DNA of 64,000 bases from Eutreptiella sp. 'Long Island Sound 2002' (GCA_964036045.1 OZ038386.1:19554225-19618224), one strand, 5' to 3'. Shown: positions 28,701-43,700, counted from the first letter of the stretch. Translations and numbers: made by a program. Notes: a model not told the origin generated them from the letters alone.

Positions 28701-31700
28701 GGACGCCGTGTCGCCTGCCGTCACTGTGTCCGTGAACGTGGCGGTCAAGTCGGCGGGAAGGGTGCGCGACGGTACCTCCGTCACGGTCGCTGTCGGGGGC
28801 CGTGTGGCGGTCCGGGGCAGCTCAAGCGATGCGGATTGCGTGATGCGGTCCTCCAAACTGTCCGTGAGGGTGAAGTTGAGCGTGGGGGCCGGGGTCGGTG
28901 TGGAGGTGATGGCAGCGGTGCGGGTGAACGGCAGCAGCGACAGGGTGTCGGCGGCGGTGACGCTCTGCGTGAGGCTGGCAGCGGCGGATACAGACCGGGT
29001 GGGGGTGGGGCTCTGGTACAGAAGCGCGGTGCGGGTCGAGGTCAGGAGCACGTCCGGTGAGGCGGTGATGTTGGCGGTCGTGGAGGTGGTGACGCTGGCG
29101 GTGAGCGACTCGATGGCCGTGCGGGTGGCGGTGCCCGGGCGGCTGCGGCTGGGGGTGTCCGTCCGGTTGGGGGTGCCAGTGCCGGTGACTTCTCCGGTGA
29201 GGGTTGGCAGGTGAGGGGTCTCGGGCGCGGTGGGGGTGCTGGTGCGCACGGCCGTCACCGTGCGGCTGCACGACGCGGTGCGGGCGGCGGTGGGCGTGGC
29301 CGTGCGGGCGGCGGTACCAGTGACGGTGAAGGCGGCGGTGGGGGTCCCGGTGACGGGGGCCGTCTCGGTCGCGCGCGCGGTCATGCCGTTGGTGGCGGTC
29401 GCGGTGGCGGTGCAGGTGCAGGGGGCGGTCGCGGAGGGGCTGATGCGCGAAGACGGGGAGAGGGTGTGGGAGGCGGAGACGGTGGCGGTGCGGGTGGGCC
29501 GCACGGTGCCCGACGGGGGGCTCGCGGTCGTGGTGAAAGTTGGGGTGGAGGTGCGGCGTCGGCTCGCGGTGGTGGTGGGGGTCGCGTCGGCGGTGAGGGA
29601 CAGCGAGCGGATGCCGGTCCGGGAGTCGGTTGGGCGGCAGGTGTCGGAGGGGCTGGGGCTGCCGGTGCGGCTGTGGGTGCGGGTGGGCGCGTGCGTGGCG
29701 GTCGCGGTTGGGGTCGCCGTTGCAGGCCCCGTGACGGAGCCCGTGCGGGAGGGGGAGGGGCTGCGGGGCGCCGTGCGGGAGGCGCTGAGCCGCGGGGACG
29801 ATGACGCAGTGGCCGTTGCGGTCGCGCTCGGGCCGGGGGTCAGGGTAGATCCCCGGCTGCGGCTGTGGGTCGCTGAGGGCGTGAAGGCCCGGCTGCGGGT
29901 TGTGGTCAACGAGGGGCTGCGCACCGGCGTCGGAGTCGGCGTCCGGGTGGGCGAGGCCGAGAGTGGCTCCGAGAAGCGCAGACTCCGCGTCGGGGACTGG
30001 GTGCAAGTGACGGAGACGGTGGCCGTGGGCCGCCGCGTCGTGGATGGCGTGGCAGAGGAGGAGCTGCTGGTGGAGAAGGTCGCGGTGGCGCGGGGGGTGT
30101 CGGTCGGGGAGGGGCTGCCCGGGCTGTTGGTCATTGACAGCGACGAGGCGGTGCAGGACTGGGACAGCGGACTCGGCGAGCGGGACTGGGTCGACGGTGA
30201 CGGGCTCAGGGACGCGGGGGAGGGGCTCGCGGAGGGGGTAAGGGAGGGCGTGGCGCTGGTGGTGACGGCGGCGGTTGCGACGGCCGAACAAGAGGGCGTG
30301 CAGGAGGGGGACGCGGTGCGCTCGGCGCTGGCGGTGGACGACGCGGATGGCGCGGTCGCGGAGGCCGTGCACGTGGTTGTGGGCCGCGCGGTCGGAGTGC
30401 CGGAGGGTGGGGAGGCGGTGCAGGAGGCGGACACGGTGGTGCCGGTCGGGGAGAAGGAGCGCGAGGGTGACGCGGAGGCGGAGCGACTACTTGGTGTGGG
30501 ACTGAGGGAGCCGAGGGATGGAGTCCCGGTGCCGGAAGCTGTTGTGCTGCCGCTGCGGGAGGCGGACGTGCACGTGCGAGTCGCGGTCGGGGTCGCGGAG
30601 GAGGCAGTCGGTGTGGCAGAGGGCGAGTTTCGACTCGCGGTCCCGGTACTGAGGGTGGGGCTCTGCGTCACAGGCCGTGTCTGGACTGCGGAGAGGGTGG
30701 GGGAGTGGGAGGTGGAGAAAGTGCGGGTGACGGTGCGGGCCTGGGTGTTGCTGATGGTGCCGGAGGCAGAGGCGCTGCCGCTCGGGGTTGCAGTGGCAGT
30801 TGGAGAGTCCGAGCGGGAGCGGGACCGGGACAGTGTGGGCGTCAGGCTGCGCATGCGCGACTCCGTCGGGGTAGACGTCGCGGTGGGGGTAAGGGTCGGC
30901 GGAGACAGCGTGGCTGTGAGGGAGCGGGAGGGCGAAGGCGATGCGGCGGCGGAGCGGGTGGGGGTCCGCGTTGCGTTGTAAGTCGGCGAAGGGGACGCGG
31001 AGGGCGACCACGACGGGGTGGCGGTGCGGCTGGGCGACCCGGGGCTCCGGGTCACGGCCAGGGTGAGCGTGACCATGCGGGACTTGGTGGGGGTGAACGT
31101 GGCGGTTCGGAGGCCGGTGGGCGACGCGGAGTCGGTGGAGGTGCGCGTGGTGGAGTGGGTACTGCAGCTCTGCGTCAGCGCGATGGTCAGCGTGGGTGAC
31201 ACTGAGACGGCGGACGGCGTCAGGGAGAGAGTGGACGGACTTGGGGTGGGCATGGCTGAGGCTGTGGGGGATAGGGACCCTGGACTGGGAGTGGCTGTGG
31301 AGGTGGGGGTGCAGGTGGTGGTTGGGGTTGCGGTTGGGGAGGCAACGGACGGGGTGACGGAGTCTGACACGGTTGCGCTGAAGGTGAGTGTGAGTGTGTG
31401 GGAGCGCAGCAGAGTTTCGGTCGGTGTGATCGACCAAGAGCCCGTGCCGGAAGCGGAAGCGGGGCTGGCGGTGCCGGTGTGAGTGGATGTAGGGGGCAGG
31501 GTCCGGGTGAGGGAGATCGAGGGTGAAGTTGTGGTGGTGAAGGTGCTGGTTGAGGACATGGTGGCGGACACTGTGGGGTTCGGGGTGCAGCTGCGAGAGG
31601 CGGTGGGGGTGGGGGACGCAACATCGGAAACCGAGGCGCTGTGGGAGACGGATCCGGGAGAGGGCGTTGGGCTGGGGAACAGCGCCAGAGAGGGGGTGAG

Positions 31701-34700
31701 GGACGCCGAGCAGGTGCCGGATGCGGTGGAGCTGCTGCTGCAGGCCTGCGACAGCGTTGCGGAGAGGGAGAAGGTGGCGGTCTGCGTGGGAGAGAGCGTG
31801 CGGAGGCCTGTGCCGGACAGGGTGGGTGTCGGGCTCCGGAATCGGGTGAGGGTTGGAGAGGGAGGCGATGCGGAGACAGTAGAGACGGTGCGGCTGCAAG
31901 AGGGGCTGGGGGTCGCGGTAACGGACCGCCTCGAGGGCGTAGCGATGCCAGTTTGGGTCAGGGTGGGGGTTTCGGAGCGGGGCGAGGGCGACTGTGTGTG
32001 GCTGCCAGACACCGACGGGGATGCGGTCCCGGAGCTGGACTGCGTGGAGGTGGGCGCGAAGGTGAGTGTCCGCGACGCAGAGGGGGACGGAGAGCGGGAC
32101 CGCAGCGAGGCGGAGCGCGTGCTCGTGGCAGACGGAGACGGGGTCGCGGTGGTATTGATGGAGGGGGTGCCGGTGTGCGAGGCCGTGGTGCGGGATAGAC
32201 TGAGGGTGCGCGAGGCGCTCAGGGAGGCGGTGCTGTTGGCGGAGGGGGTGGGTGTGCTGGTGCGGGACCATGTGGGGCCTGTGTGAGTGCGTGAGGGGGT
32301 GCCGGTGCCGCTTGGGGTGAAGGTGCCGGTCGCGGTGGGGGTGAAGCTGGGCGGCGACGGGACAGGGGTCCAGCTGCCCGTGCCTGATCCCGAATACGTG
32401 CCTGAGACCGAGCGAGACCGAGGAGAGGGGGTGAGGCTGGCGCTGCGGGTGGCGGTGAACGAGGGCGTGGAGGACGGCGGTGACGGAGTGACCGTGCGGG
32501 ACAGAGTGGCCGTGCGGGTGCGGGTGGCGCTGGCCGTCCGAAGTGGAGTGTGGCTGAAGGTCGAGGAGACGGTGGGCAGATGAGACCGCGTTTCGGTGGT
32601 GGTTAGCGAGTGGGACGCGGGCGCGGTCCGAGACACGCTTCCGGTTTTCGAGTGCGTGTGTGACCCCGTGGGGCTGGGCGTGCTGGTCTGGACCGCGGGA
32701 CGAGACGGGGTGCGCGTGTGCGTGCAGGACTCCGTTGGCGAGGCGCTGCACGTTGAGCTGAGGGACGACGTCCAGGAGCGCGTGAGAGGGGGGCTGCCGG
32801 ACGGAGTGCGGCTGGGGCTGTGCGTGTGGCTCAGGGTTGGGGATGGGGTGGAGGTGGTGGAGGCGGAGGCGGAGATGCTGTGCGACGCGCTTTGCGATGC
32901 GCTGCCGGTGGCGCTGCCGCTGGGGCTGAGGCTGGGGCTGCGGGAGAGTGTCGGGGATGTGGTGTGGCTGGTGGTCTGCGTCACAGAGGCTGTGCCGCTT
33001 CTCGTGCGGCTGGCACTGCGGGAGCGGCTCAGGGACGCGGATGCGGAACCGGTGAGAGAGAGGGTGGGGGAACGGGTGGAGGAGGTGCTGGGGGACAGCG
33101 AGGCGGGGGTGGGGGAGCTGCGGGTGTTCGAGGCAGTGGCGGAGGGGGAGAGGGAGCGGGACGCCGATGGGGACGGGGTGTGGCTCGAGGTGGCCGTCGT
33201 CCGCGTGACGGTGATGGAGGGCGTGGCGGAGGGGGTGGCCGTTGTGGTCACGCTGCCCGTCAGGGACGGGGAGGGGCTGGTGGTGGCGGTGCCGCTGACG
33301 GTGGGCGACCCGGTCCAGCGCCGGGAGCGCGTCCCGGTGTCGGTGGTTTGAAGCGTGACGGAGACGGTCCGCGAGGCTGAGGTGGTGTAGGTGGTCGTGG
33401 GGCGGGTGGATGGTGTGAGGGACATGGTGGGCGAGACGGTGGCGGAGGCGGAGGGTGAGACGGAGGCGGAGGGTGTGGGGGAGCGGGTGCCGGGGGACGC
33501 GGTGCACGTCGTCACTGTCATGGACCAGGTCCGCGAGCCCACCGACGGGGTCTCCGACGGGGAGGCAGGGGAGAGGGTGGCCGTGGGGGTCTGTGAGCGC
33601 GTCGCGCTGGCGGTGGAGTGCGACGGCGACACCCCGGTCGGGGTCGGGGTGCGGGTGAGGGTTCCGCTGGGGCTCGTGTCGGCGCTGGGGCTGGGGCTGC
33701 ACGAGGCAGAGCGGGTGCGGCTGGCGCCCAGGGTCGTGGTGGGGGTGAGGGTCCGGGTGGAGCGGGTCAGGCTCTGCGTCAGGGACCCGGACGGGGGTGA
33801 GGGGCTGGGGAACGCGCTGTGGCTGGAGCTGCGGGAGGGGCTGGGGCTTAGGGAGCGCGGCCGGGACGGCGTCGGGGAGTGGGAGTGACGGGACACGGAG
33901 AGGGAGGTGGTGCGGGTGACGCTGGTGGACGGCGATGGGGACGCGGAGGCGGTGGGCGTCGGTGAGGGGCTGGCGGTGGTGGTGGGCGTGAGGGACGGTG
34001 ACGGCGGCGACGGGGTGGCAGACGGCCGCGACGCGGTGGCGGATTGCGTGGAGGAGACTGTCGCGGTGGGGCGGGGACTGGGGGTCGGGCTGAGGGTGAG
34101 GGCGCTGGTGGCGGACGACGAGGGTGTCACACTGTCGCTGGCGGTGCGCGACCGCGAGGCGCTGGCGGTCGGGGGCGACCGCGAGCAGGTCGTGGTGGGC
34201 TGGGCGGTCAGGGTCGGGGATGCGGACCGGGACCCGCTGCGGGACGGGGACAGGGATGCAGTCGGGGACACGGAGGCGCCAGCGCTGGGCGAGCGGGACC
34301 CGGAGAGGGTGGGGCTGCGGGATGCCGAGCGCGAGATGGAGGTTGTCGCGGTCGAGGAGCGGGAGAGGGAGGGGGATCCGGTGGCGGACGGGCTGGAGCT
34401 GCGCGTGGCTGTCGTGGAGCGGGAGCCAGTCCAGGCCCAAGAGTGGGAGACGGTGGCGGAGCCGGAGGCGGTGGAGGAGGGGCTGCGGGTGAGGCTGGGA
34501 GTGTCGGAGGCGGTGGCAGAGCAGGAGAGGGTGTGGGAGGCAGTGAGGCTGGGCGTCGCGGACCCCAGGGTCTCGGATCGGGACGTGAGGGACCGGGTGG
34601 CGCTGGGGGTCAGGGTCGGCGTGGCCAGAGGGGACCGGCTGGACGAGGCGCTGGGGGACGGCGACCGCGTGGCAGAGGACCGGGAAGCGGACGCCGACGC

Positions 34701-37700
34701 GCTCTCGGTGGCGGAGGGGGAGCGCGCCTGCGTTAGCGTGGGGCTCGTGGATGGCGACGGGGAGGACGTCAAGGACACGGACCGGGAGCGGGGGGACCGG
34801 GTGAGGGAGGGGGTGGCGGAGGGCGAGGGGGACGGGGTCCGCGTGGCATTCTGCGACCCGGAGACCGAGCGCGACGCGGACGGTGTGCACGACCCCGTGA
34901 AGGTCTGCGTCGGCACTGCCGTGGCGGTGGGCGACGGCGAGGGCGAGGGCGACGGCGTCGGGGAGCGGGAGCGGGTGCCGGACGCTGCTGTCGGGGACAC
35001 GGCGTAAGATGTGGTCAGGGAGGGGCTGGAGGTGACGGAGTGGGAGGGGGTTGGGCTCGCGGAGCGCGTCCGCGACGGGGATGGCGTTTGCGATGCGGTT
35101 TGGGTGAGGGTGTGCGTGGGCGGGCTCAGGGACGTGGAGGCAGAGGCGGAGGCCGTGAAGGTGGTCGGTGACGCACTGCGGCTGCCTGACGTGGAGATTG
35201 AGGCGGTTGCGGTGGTGCTGGCGGTCGGGGACAGCGACGCGGGCGAGGGCGACCGCGACGGGGTGTGGCTGAGGGAGGCCGTGGTGCTGCCGGCAGTTGC
35301 GGACGTCAGCGTCGCAGACCAGCTCTGCGACGCCGAGCGCGAGCCCGTGGAGGTCGCTGAGGTCGACTGCGGTGCGGAGCTGGTGGCACTGGCCGTGGCA
35401 GAGCACGTGGGAGACAGCGTCAGGGTCGAGGAGGGGCTCAGTGACGAAGTTGCCGTCCAGCTGCGCGAGGCGCTGCCGGTGCGGCGCCAGGACCCCGTGA
35501 CGGAGCGCGACGGGGACACCACGGCAGACAGCGATGGCGACGGGGTGCCAGAGGGCGTGGGGCTGTGCGTGAGGGTTTGGGAGGGCGAGGGCGAGGGGGA
35601 GGCCGACAACGACCCAGAGGGGCTCGTGCTGCGGGTCGCGGTGCGGGACGGGCTTGGCGACGCGCTGCAAGATGCGGAGGAAGTGGTTGTGGCAGTGGTG
35701 CGGGTGGTGGACCCGGAGCTCGTTGTGGAGGGGGTGGGGCTCTGGGTGGAGGAGGGCGTGGGGGTGCGGGCGCACGACGCCGTCGGAGACCGCGTAGCGC
35801 TTGCGCTGACAGACACTGAGGAGCGGCTGTAGTGCGAGAGGGAGCGGGACAGGCTCTCCATCGCGGTGGCGGAGGCGGTGCGGGTGACCGTCGGGCTGGG
35901 GAGGGTTGGGGAGAGGCGGGCTGTGGAGGTACCGGAGGGCGACGCCGAGGCGGAGCCCGACGCGGTGACGGAGGCTGTGCACGTGGACACGGAGGCCGAG
36001 AGGGAGCAGGAGCAGGAGGAAGAGGCAGTGGGGCCCGTGGCACTGGGAGCTCGAGTGGAGCTCGGTGTCATCGAGGGGCTGAGGGATGCGGTGGACGACA
36101 GCGTGGAGGAGGCGGTGGGGGAGGCGGTGGCGTTGCGTGAGGGCGTGAGCGACGCCGTGCGGGACAGCGAGACGGAGTGGGAGACAGTCGTGGTGGGGGC
36201 ACGGGTGCGGGTGCGGGACGGGGTCGGGGATGGGCTGGCGGAGGCCGAGGCCGTGGCGTACCCAGAGAGGGTGGAGGTGACGGTGGGGGTGGGCGATCCG
36301 ACAGAGCCGGTCAGGGTGGAACCCGTGAGGGAAGCGCTGCAGCTTGACGACACGGTGCGGCTGTCAGACCCCGTCGCGGAGTACGACGGGCTTGGGGAGG
36401 CGCTACGGGAGGCGGAGGGGGAGAGGGTGGCCGAGCGCGGGGAGAGAGTGCCGGAAGCGCTGGGCGACCGGCTGCGGCTGCTGGTCCCGGTGGCGCTGTG
36501 TGAGTGTGAGGGGAGGGTGTGGGACACCGAGACCGAGGCTGAGGAGGACACGGTGCCGGTGTTGCTGCGACTGGGGCTCGTGGAGGGGGAGGGAGAGAGG
36601 GAGAGGGAGCGTGTGGAGGACGAGGTCATGGTAAGCGTGTGCGGCACGCTCTGGGACAGCGAGACGCTGATGGTGACGCTTGGGGTGTAGGTGCGGGTCG
36701 GTAGGACTGTGGAGGTCGGGCTGGGAGACTGGGACTGGGTGGATGAGGCGGAGGCGGTCTGCGTGTGGGAGGGGGTGGACGAGAAGGACGAGGACGAGGA
36801 CGAGGACCGTGTGGAGGATGCCGTGGCCGAGGCGGTTGGGGTGAGGCTGAGGGCGGCGGTGGCTGAGGAGGCAGTGCGAGTTGGGGGCGTGAGGCTGTGG
36901 CTGTGGCTGCTGCTGAGCGTCATGCTGGGGGTAGGGCTGGGCGAGGCAGTGGGGCTGGGGCTCAGGGACATGGTGGACACCGAGGCAGAGGTGGAGAGGG
37001 AGGGAGATCCAGAGGGCGTGGCGGTGATGGTGGAGGATCGGGTGGACCTGGTGCCAGACAACGTGTGGGTAACAGAGGCGGATGCGGTGCCAGTGCTCGA
37101 CGGGTGGGACTCGCTTAGACTGGGGGTGGGGCTAGGGCTGAAGGTTGAGGTCGTGCTGAATGACGGCGACGGTTGAGTGCCGGAGGCGCTCAGTGAGGGC
37201 GTCCGGCTGGGGGTCGGGGTGGAGCTATATGTCTCTGTCGGGGAACGCGAGTGGGAGGAGGTGCGGGAGCCGGAGAACGTGTGGGTCGGGGACTTGGAAA
37301 AGGACGAGGAGGGGGAAGTGGAGGGGGTGTGGGTGCGGCTGGAGGTTGTGGTGCACGTGGGGGCATCAGTGAGGGTGCCTGATGGGCTGCGGGAGACGCT
37401 GAGGGAGATGGACCCCGCCGACAGTGACACTGAGGTCGGGGTGGGGGATGGACTGCTGGTGGGAAAGGTTGGGGTACGGGACGTGCTCGGGGACAGCGAG
37501 GCCGAGGGAAGGGAGGCCGAGGGGGACAGCGACCGTGTGACACTGGGGCTGGGGGAGGGGGGCGTGGGGCTGTGTGAGGCGGTTGAGGTGCGTGTCTGAG
37601 TGGGATAGGGGGAGGGCGAAGGGGACGGCGAACCGCTCCCGGAACGCGTTGCAGTGGCGGATGCGGAGGGGCTGGCGGATGCGGACGCAGTGGCAGAGGC

Positions 37701-40700
37701 AGTGGACCGCAGACTGAGGCTTGGGGAGAGGGAGGGGGAGAGGCTGCGTGAGAGGGACTGGGTAGTAGAGCCAGTGGGAGTGAGGGAGGAGGAGGCTGAG
37801 AGGGACCCGGTGAGCGTAACCGAGGCCGACGGCGTGGCGGTCCGCAGGGCAGACTGCGTCGACGACGCTGACCATGTGGTCGTCGCTGAGAGCGAGTGCG
37901 TGGGGGATGCGGTCCGGCTCGCGCTTCGGGAACCAGACGCCGACGGGGAGCGCGAGGGACTCCAGGAGCCGGTCGGGGACGAGGTCGGCGTTGCGCTCGC
38001 AGAGCACGAGGGGCTGTCGCTGTGGGAGAGGGAGCGGGAGGGGCTGGGGGAGATGGTGACCGGGAGCGAGGCCGACACGGTGCACGTGGCGGACCCACTG
38101 TCCGAGGCTGTGGGGCTGGTGCTGATGGTGGACGCGGTGCGGGACCGGGAGTCGGTGGTGGATGCGGAGGAGGACAGGCTCTGGGCCACGGACACTGAGC
38201 CCGAGGGGGATGCACTGCCGGACACGTCCGACGACAGCGTCCTGGTGCGCGTCGCAGTTGCCGAGAAACTCGGACTCGGAGAGATCAGGCCGGACGTGCT
38301 GAGCGTCTTGGTGGGGGTCTCGGTGAACGCAGGGCTGACGGTGGCACTGGGCGATGAGGACGGCGTCCCGGTGCCGGACAGGGAGGCGGACACGGAACTG
38401 CCCGACGGGGTGAGGCTGTGTGACAGCGTTGCCGTCGGCGAGAGACTCATCGGTTGGGTAAGGGAGAGCGTGCGCGTTGAGGCGCTTGCGCTGCCGCCGG
38501 AGGCAGTAGGAGAGGGGCTGGATGTTGCGGATGTGGAGCGGCTCCCGGACGTGGTCCTGGAGGCGGAGGCGGAGGCGGATGGAGAGGGAGCGGACGGGGT
38601 GCCGGAGCGGGTCGCAGTTGCAGTGCGCGTTGCCGTCGGCGATGGGGTCGCGACGACAGTTTCGGACCCGCTGCGACTCAGGGATGTGGTGCGCGACCGC
38701 GAGTACGTGAGGCACGGAGTGGGGCTGGCGGTGTGGGTGGTGGTGCGACTGCCGGGGGGCGTCCGCGACGGTGTGTGCGACAGCGAGTGGGAGAGCGTTG
38801 CAGTCGAGGCAGAGGAGGAACGGGATTGGGAGAGGGAGAGGGCGGAGGGTGTAGGGGTGAGGCTTGGGGTGTGGGTGGGGGTGCAGGTGGTGGCAGAGGC
38901 AGACGAGGTCGGGCTGGGGCTGGGGCTGGGGCTGGCTGTGCCGGTGAGCGCGTAACTGGCACTGCCAGAGGGGCTGCAGGAGGGGCTGCCGCTGGCGGAG
39001 GCTGAGGGGAGGGAGTGGCTGACGGACAGGCTCAGGGGCGACGTCCGAGTCCCGGTCACGGAGCGTGTGGCGGTGTGCGAGGCGCTTCGCGATTCCGAGC
39101 CGGATCCCGAAGGACTGGGGGAGGGCGAGAGGGTGCCGGTGGAGGAGGACGTCCGGGTTGCACGGTGCGTGAGGGTGAGCGAAGTGCTGGGGCTGGGGCC
39201 GCTGCGGGTCGCAGTGGTCGCGGTGGGAGTCCCGGTTGCAGAGCGGCTGAAGCTCTCGGTAGGTCCGGTGGAGCTCGGGCTGGGTGTAAAGGCGGCAGTC
39301 CGGGTCGCGGTGGCACTCGCAGTGCACGATGCGGTGATCGACCAAGAGCGCGACCGGGAGACTGATGCAGTGGAGCGTGTTGGGGACAGGCTGGCGGTGC
39401 CGGTGCTGGTGACGGAGCGTGTCGGGGCGGACGCAGTCGCCGACGCGGTTGCGCTGGGTGACGGCGATGCGGAGACAGTTGCGGAGGGGGTGCGCGTGCG
39501 TGTGGAGCGGGTGGCGGTCGGGGAGGGGCTGGCGGCGCTGCAGGTGGCGGTGCGGCTCGGGAGGAAGGACGGGGACGTGGACCGGCTGCGCGATGCGCTT
39601 GCAGTGGCAGTGGAGGGGCTGAGGGATGGCGTGGCGCTTTGCGAGGCTGTGGGGGCGGTGGGAGTGTACGAGGCTGTGGGAACGCCGGTCAAAGTCGGCG
39701 ACAGGGATGACGTGGGCGATGGGAGTGTGTCAGAGGGGCTGACGCTGGGGGAGGGGGATCCACTTGGACTGGGGCTGCGCAGTAGGGTCGTGGTAGGGCT
39801 TGCGCTGGAGCTGCGGGAGTGGGTGGGGGTACCACTGGGAGCAGAGGTGACGGAGGGGGAGTGCGAGACGCTTGTGGAGGCGGTGGTCACGGACTGGGAC
39901 TGGGTGGCCGTCGGGGGCGAGGGCGAGGGGGTGCGGGACACCAGGAGCGACGTGCTGGCACTGGCGGACGCGGTGTTGGAGGGAGTGAAAGTGGAGGGGG
40001 TCAGCCGCGACTGCGACGCGGAGAAGGAAAGGGATGGGGTGGTGGTGGCGGTTGCCGATACACTGGGGTGTGTGGCCGAGGGGCTCCAGGTGCCGCTGAA
40101 GGTGCCGGTGCTGGAGGCCGACGGGCTGCCGGATCGAGACATTGATGGCGAGAGTGTCCCAGACCGGGAATAGCTGCGGGTGGGGACGGTGGTGGGCGTG
40201 GGCGTGGGCGAGCCAGGGCTTGCGGAGGCGGTGGAGGGGCTCGGGGACAGGGAGGCGGTGTGGGTGAAGGACGCAGAGGGGGATGTGGAGAGGGTGGAGA
40301 GGGTGGCGGATGCAGACGGCGTGGGGGAGCGCGAGCGCGTACCGGTCAGACTGAATGACGGCGACCCGGTCTGCGACGGGGACGCGCTGTGAGTCACGGT
40401 GAAAGTGCAGGAGGGGCTGGCGGAGGAGGCGGCGGACGGCGACAGGGACACTGACACTGACAGACTGGCGGACGCGCTGGAGGCCGTGAAGCTTTGGGTG
40501 GAGGTGGTGGAGAGGGACAGGGAACGGGTTGCGGAGAGGGAGTGCGTGGGGGTCGTGGTTCGCGACCCGGAGGGGGTTGCGGTGGTGGAGAGGGACGGGG
40601 GCGACCGGGTGGCGGTGCGGGTTGCGGCGGGCGACGGAGACGGGGACCGGGTTGGGCTGCAGGTGAGGGTGGAGGCGGTGGCGGAGGGGGTGGCGGTGGG

Positions 40701-43700
40701 CGAGCGGGACGCCGACGGCCGGGACCGGGAGAAGGAGCCGGTGGCGGACCCACTTCGTGACCCGGTCCGGGAGAGCGACCCGGTGCGCGACGCGGTGGTC
40801 GTGGGGCGCACGGTGACGGATGCCGTCGCTGAGGAGGTGAAACTTGGAGTGCGCGAGGCTGAAAGACTGCTGGAGAGGGTGCCCGGCGTGAGGGATGCGG
40901 TGGACACAGAGACGGACGGGCTCGTGCTGGTGGTGTGGGAGTGACTGTGGGTGCGGGTGCTGGTGGTCGACAGGGTCCAAGAGGAGGTGCTGGAGGGGCT
41001 GGGGCTGCCAGTGGGCGTCCGGGTGGGCGTGCCAGTGGGTGAAGGGCTCAGGGAGTATGAGGCGCTGGCGGAGGGGGTTGTGGTCATCGAGGGTGAGACG
41101 ACGGAAGTGGCCGAAGGCGAGGCTGATGGGCTGACGGACTGCAATGCGCTGTGTGACGGGGTGGCGGAGACGGAGGGATTGACACTGGCGCTGCCGCTGC
41201 CGGAGGGGCTGCGGGAACCAGTCCGCCGGAGGGATGCGCTGACGGTCGAGGTGCCGGTGGACGCCGTAACGGAGTGTGTGTGTGAGACCAAAGTGCAGGA
41301 TGCGGTCGCAGTGGATGATAGAGAGCGGGAGAGCGAGGCCGAGGCAGTGGACGTGGGCGTGAAACTGTGGGATGAGGCGGTGGTGGACGGGCTGGGGGTC
41401 ACGGTGAGAGACTTTGTGGGCCCTGCAGGGGACACTGTGACGGTGAGGGAGGGAGTAGACGCAGTCAAGGTCGCGGTCTTTGTGGGGCTCATCGATGAAG
41501 AATTGGAACCCAAGATTGAGGGGGTGCACGTGCGGCTGCAGCTGGCGGTGGCGTCGCGGCTGAGGCTGCTTGTCGCGGAGGCCGTGCGGGTGCCGGACGC
41601 GCTGCCGGTCCGCAGTGCAGTGACCGTCGGGGTTCGGCTGAGGGCAGCGGTGCGGGTTGCAGAAGGCGTGCCGGAGGGTGTTGCGGTGAAGGTGGGGCTG
41701 AGGCTCGAGCGCGGGGACCGCGTGCCGGTGTGGGAGCGAGTGGCACTAATGGAGCGGCTGACGGTAGCGGACAGACTGTAGGTCCTCGTGGGGAACTCCG
41801 TGGCAGTGGGGCTTGGAGAGGAGCTTGGGGAGGGGCTGGGAGGGGAGGGGCTGCGCGAGAGTGACCTGCTCGCAGTGCAGGTTGGAGACGGGGGACTGAT
41901 GGTGCAGGTGAATGTCAGGCTCAGGGACGGTGATGGCGAGACAGAGCACGTGCGAATTCCGGAGGTCGACTGCGAAATCGATACAGTTGGGGTGGGGCTG
42001 CCTGTTGGGCTGCGGCCCAGGGTGAGGGAGCCGCTGCCGGTGGCGGATGCCGAGATGTAATCCGAGCGGGTCCGCGAAACTGTGTAGGTCCGCGTCGCGC
42101 GCGGGGTGGCAGAATGCGTGAGGCTGGCGGACGGCGAGACGGAGGCGGTGGGGGACCCTGAGGCGGTGGTTGGGGAGGGAGAGCCCTGGCTGGCGGAGTG
42201 CGTGGACTGGGCACTGGCGGTGGAAGTGAGGGAGCAGGAGCGGGTGGAGGAGAGGGAATCGGCGGCGGATGGGCTGGTGCTGGGTGAGGGCGAAGAGGTG
42301 TGGGTGGCGGAGGGTGTGACAGAAGGGGACGCGCTGAGGGTGCGTGAGGCGGAATGAGAGGCCGTGCCAGACAGGGTCGCAGAGGATCTGGTGCGCGTGC
42401 GGCCTGTGCAAGAGGCGCTGGCGCTGGCGGTGAGGGTCGGGAGTGGCGTCTGGGTCGTGGTTTGCGACCGGGAGCAGCTGGGGGACAGGGAGGCGGTGGT
42501 GCTGTGTGTCGGCGTGCGGGACGGGGAGGGCGAGTCTGGCGTGCGGGTCTGGGAGAAGCTGAGGGTTTCGGTCAGCGGGGCGGAGCTCGAGACGGAGGAC
42601 GACTGCGTGGCGGACGGGGAGGCGGAGGCGGAACGGGAGGCGGAGGTGCTGGGGGTGCCAGTCCGGCTGCTGGAGGGTGTCGGGGACAGTGCTCGTGAAC
42701 GAGAGCGGGTGGTCGTCAGGCTGATGCTGGGGGGCGAGAGGGACAGGGAGTCGGTGTGGGTGTGCGAGAGGGAGAGGGAGGCGGTGGGGGATGGGGAGGG
42801 GGAGCGGGACTCGGACATCCGCGTCGAGGGGGAGAGGGACCGCGTGCCGGATGTGGTGCCGGTAGAGGTGGGCGCGACGGTGCAGGTGATGGAGGAGGAG
42901 GACGAGCAGGAGCCGGTGATGCGCGGGCTCACGGAGGGCGTGAAGGTGGCGTGAGGCGTCTGCGAGAGGGTGCTGCTGAGGGACTGGGTGGGGCTGGTGG
43001 TGGCGGGGAGGGTGGCGGAGAGGGTCCGGGAGGCGGTGGTGCTGAGCGATGGGGTGGCACTAGGGGTCGGGGAGCGACGGCTTAGGGACGGGCTCTGGGG
43101 TGACGCCGACAGCGTCGCTGTGGTGGGGGAGGCGGATGTACTGAGGCTGTGAGTGAGGGAGGGCGGGGTCGGCGACGGGGTGCACGAGGGGCTGGGGGGG
43201 CTGGGCGTAGGCGTCTGGGAGGGAGAGGGGGTCATGGAGCCCGATGCGCTCCAAGTCCGGGTGGCCGACGGATAGGCCGACAGTGAGCGGCTGGCGGAGC
43301 GCGACCCGGAGGCGGATGGGCTTGGGCTACGACTCGGGGGCGAGAGGGATGCGGTCGCGCTTGGCGGGCTCGGGGTGCAGGAGGCAGTGCTCGTGAGTGA
43401 TACGGACGTGGTGCGAGACTGTGTGGCTGTGGGAGCGCCGGAGGGTGTGCGAGTCGGAGATGGGGTTGTGGAGCCGGAGGGGCTGCGGGTTGTGGTGTCG
43501 GAGGGGCTCGGGTTGCGGCTCAGGGTCGGTGGGGACAGGCTTGGGGTTGCAGTGCGTGATGCGGTGCAGGTGAGGCTGCCGGTCTGTGTGGCGGCGAGGG
43601 TTGGGGACGGACTTGGAGTGGGGCTGCGGGACGCAGACACGCTGAGGGACGGCGTGGCAGAGAGGGACCGGGACTGCGAGGGGCTCAGCGTCGTGGTGGG

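Noticed and set aside
30487-35982. Minus-strand open frame of 1,831 codons, His/Pro/Arg/Leu-rich
   Set aside because: Frame-shifted shadow of the giant Ser/Thr frame on the same strand. It ends without domain content.
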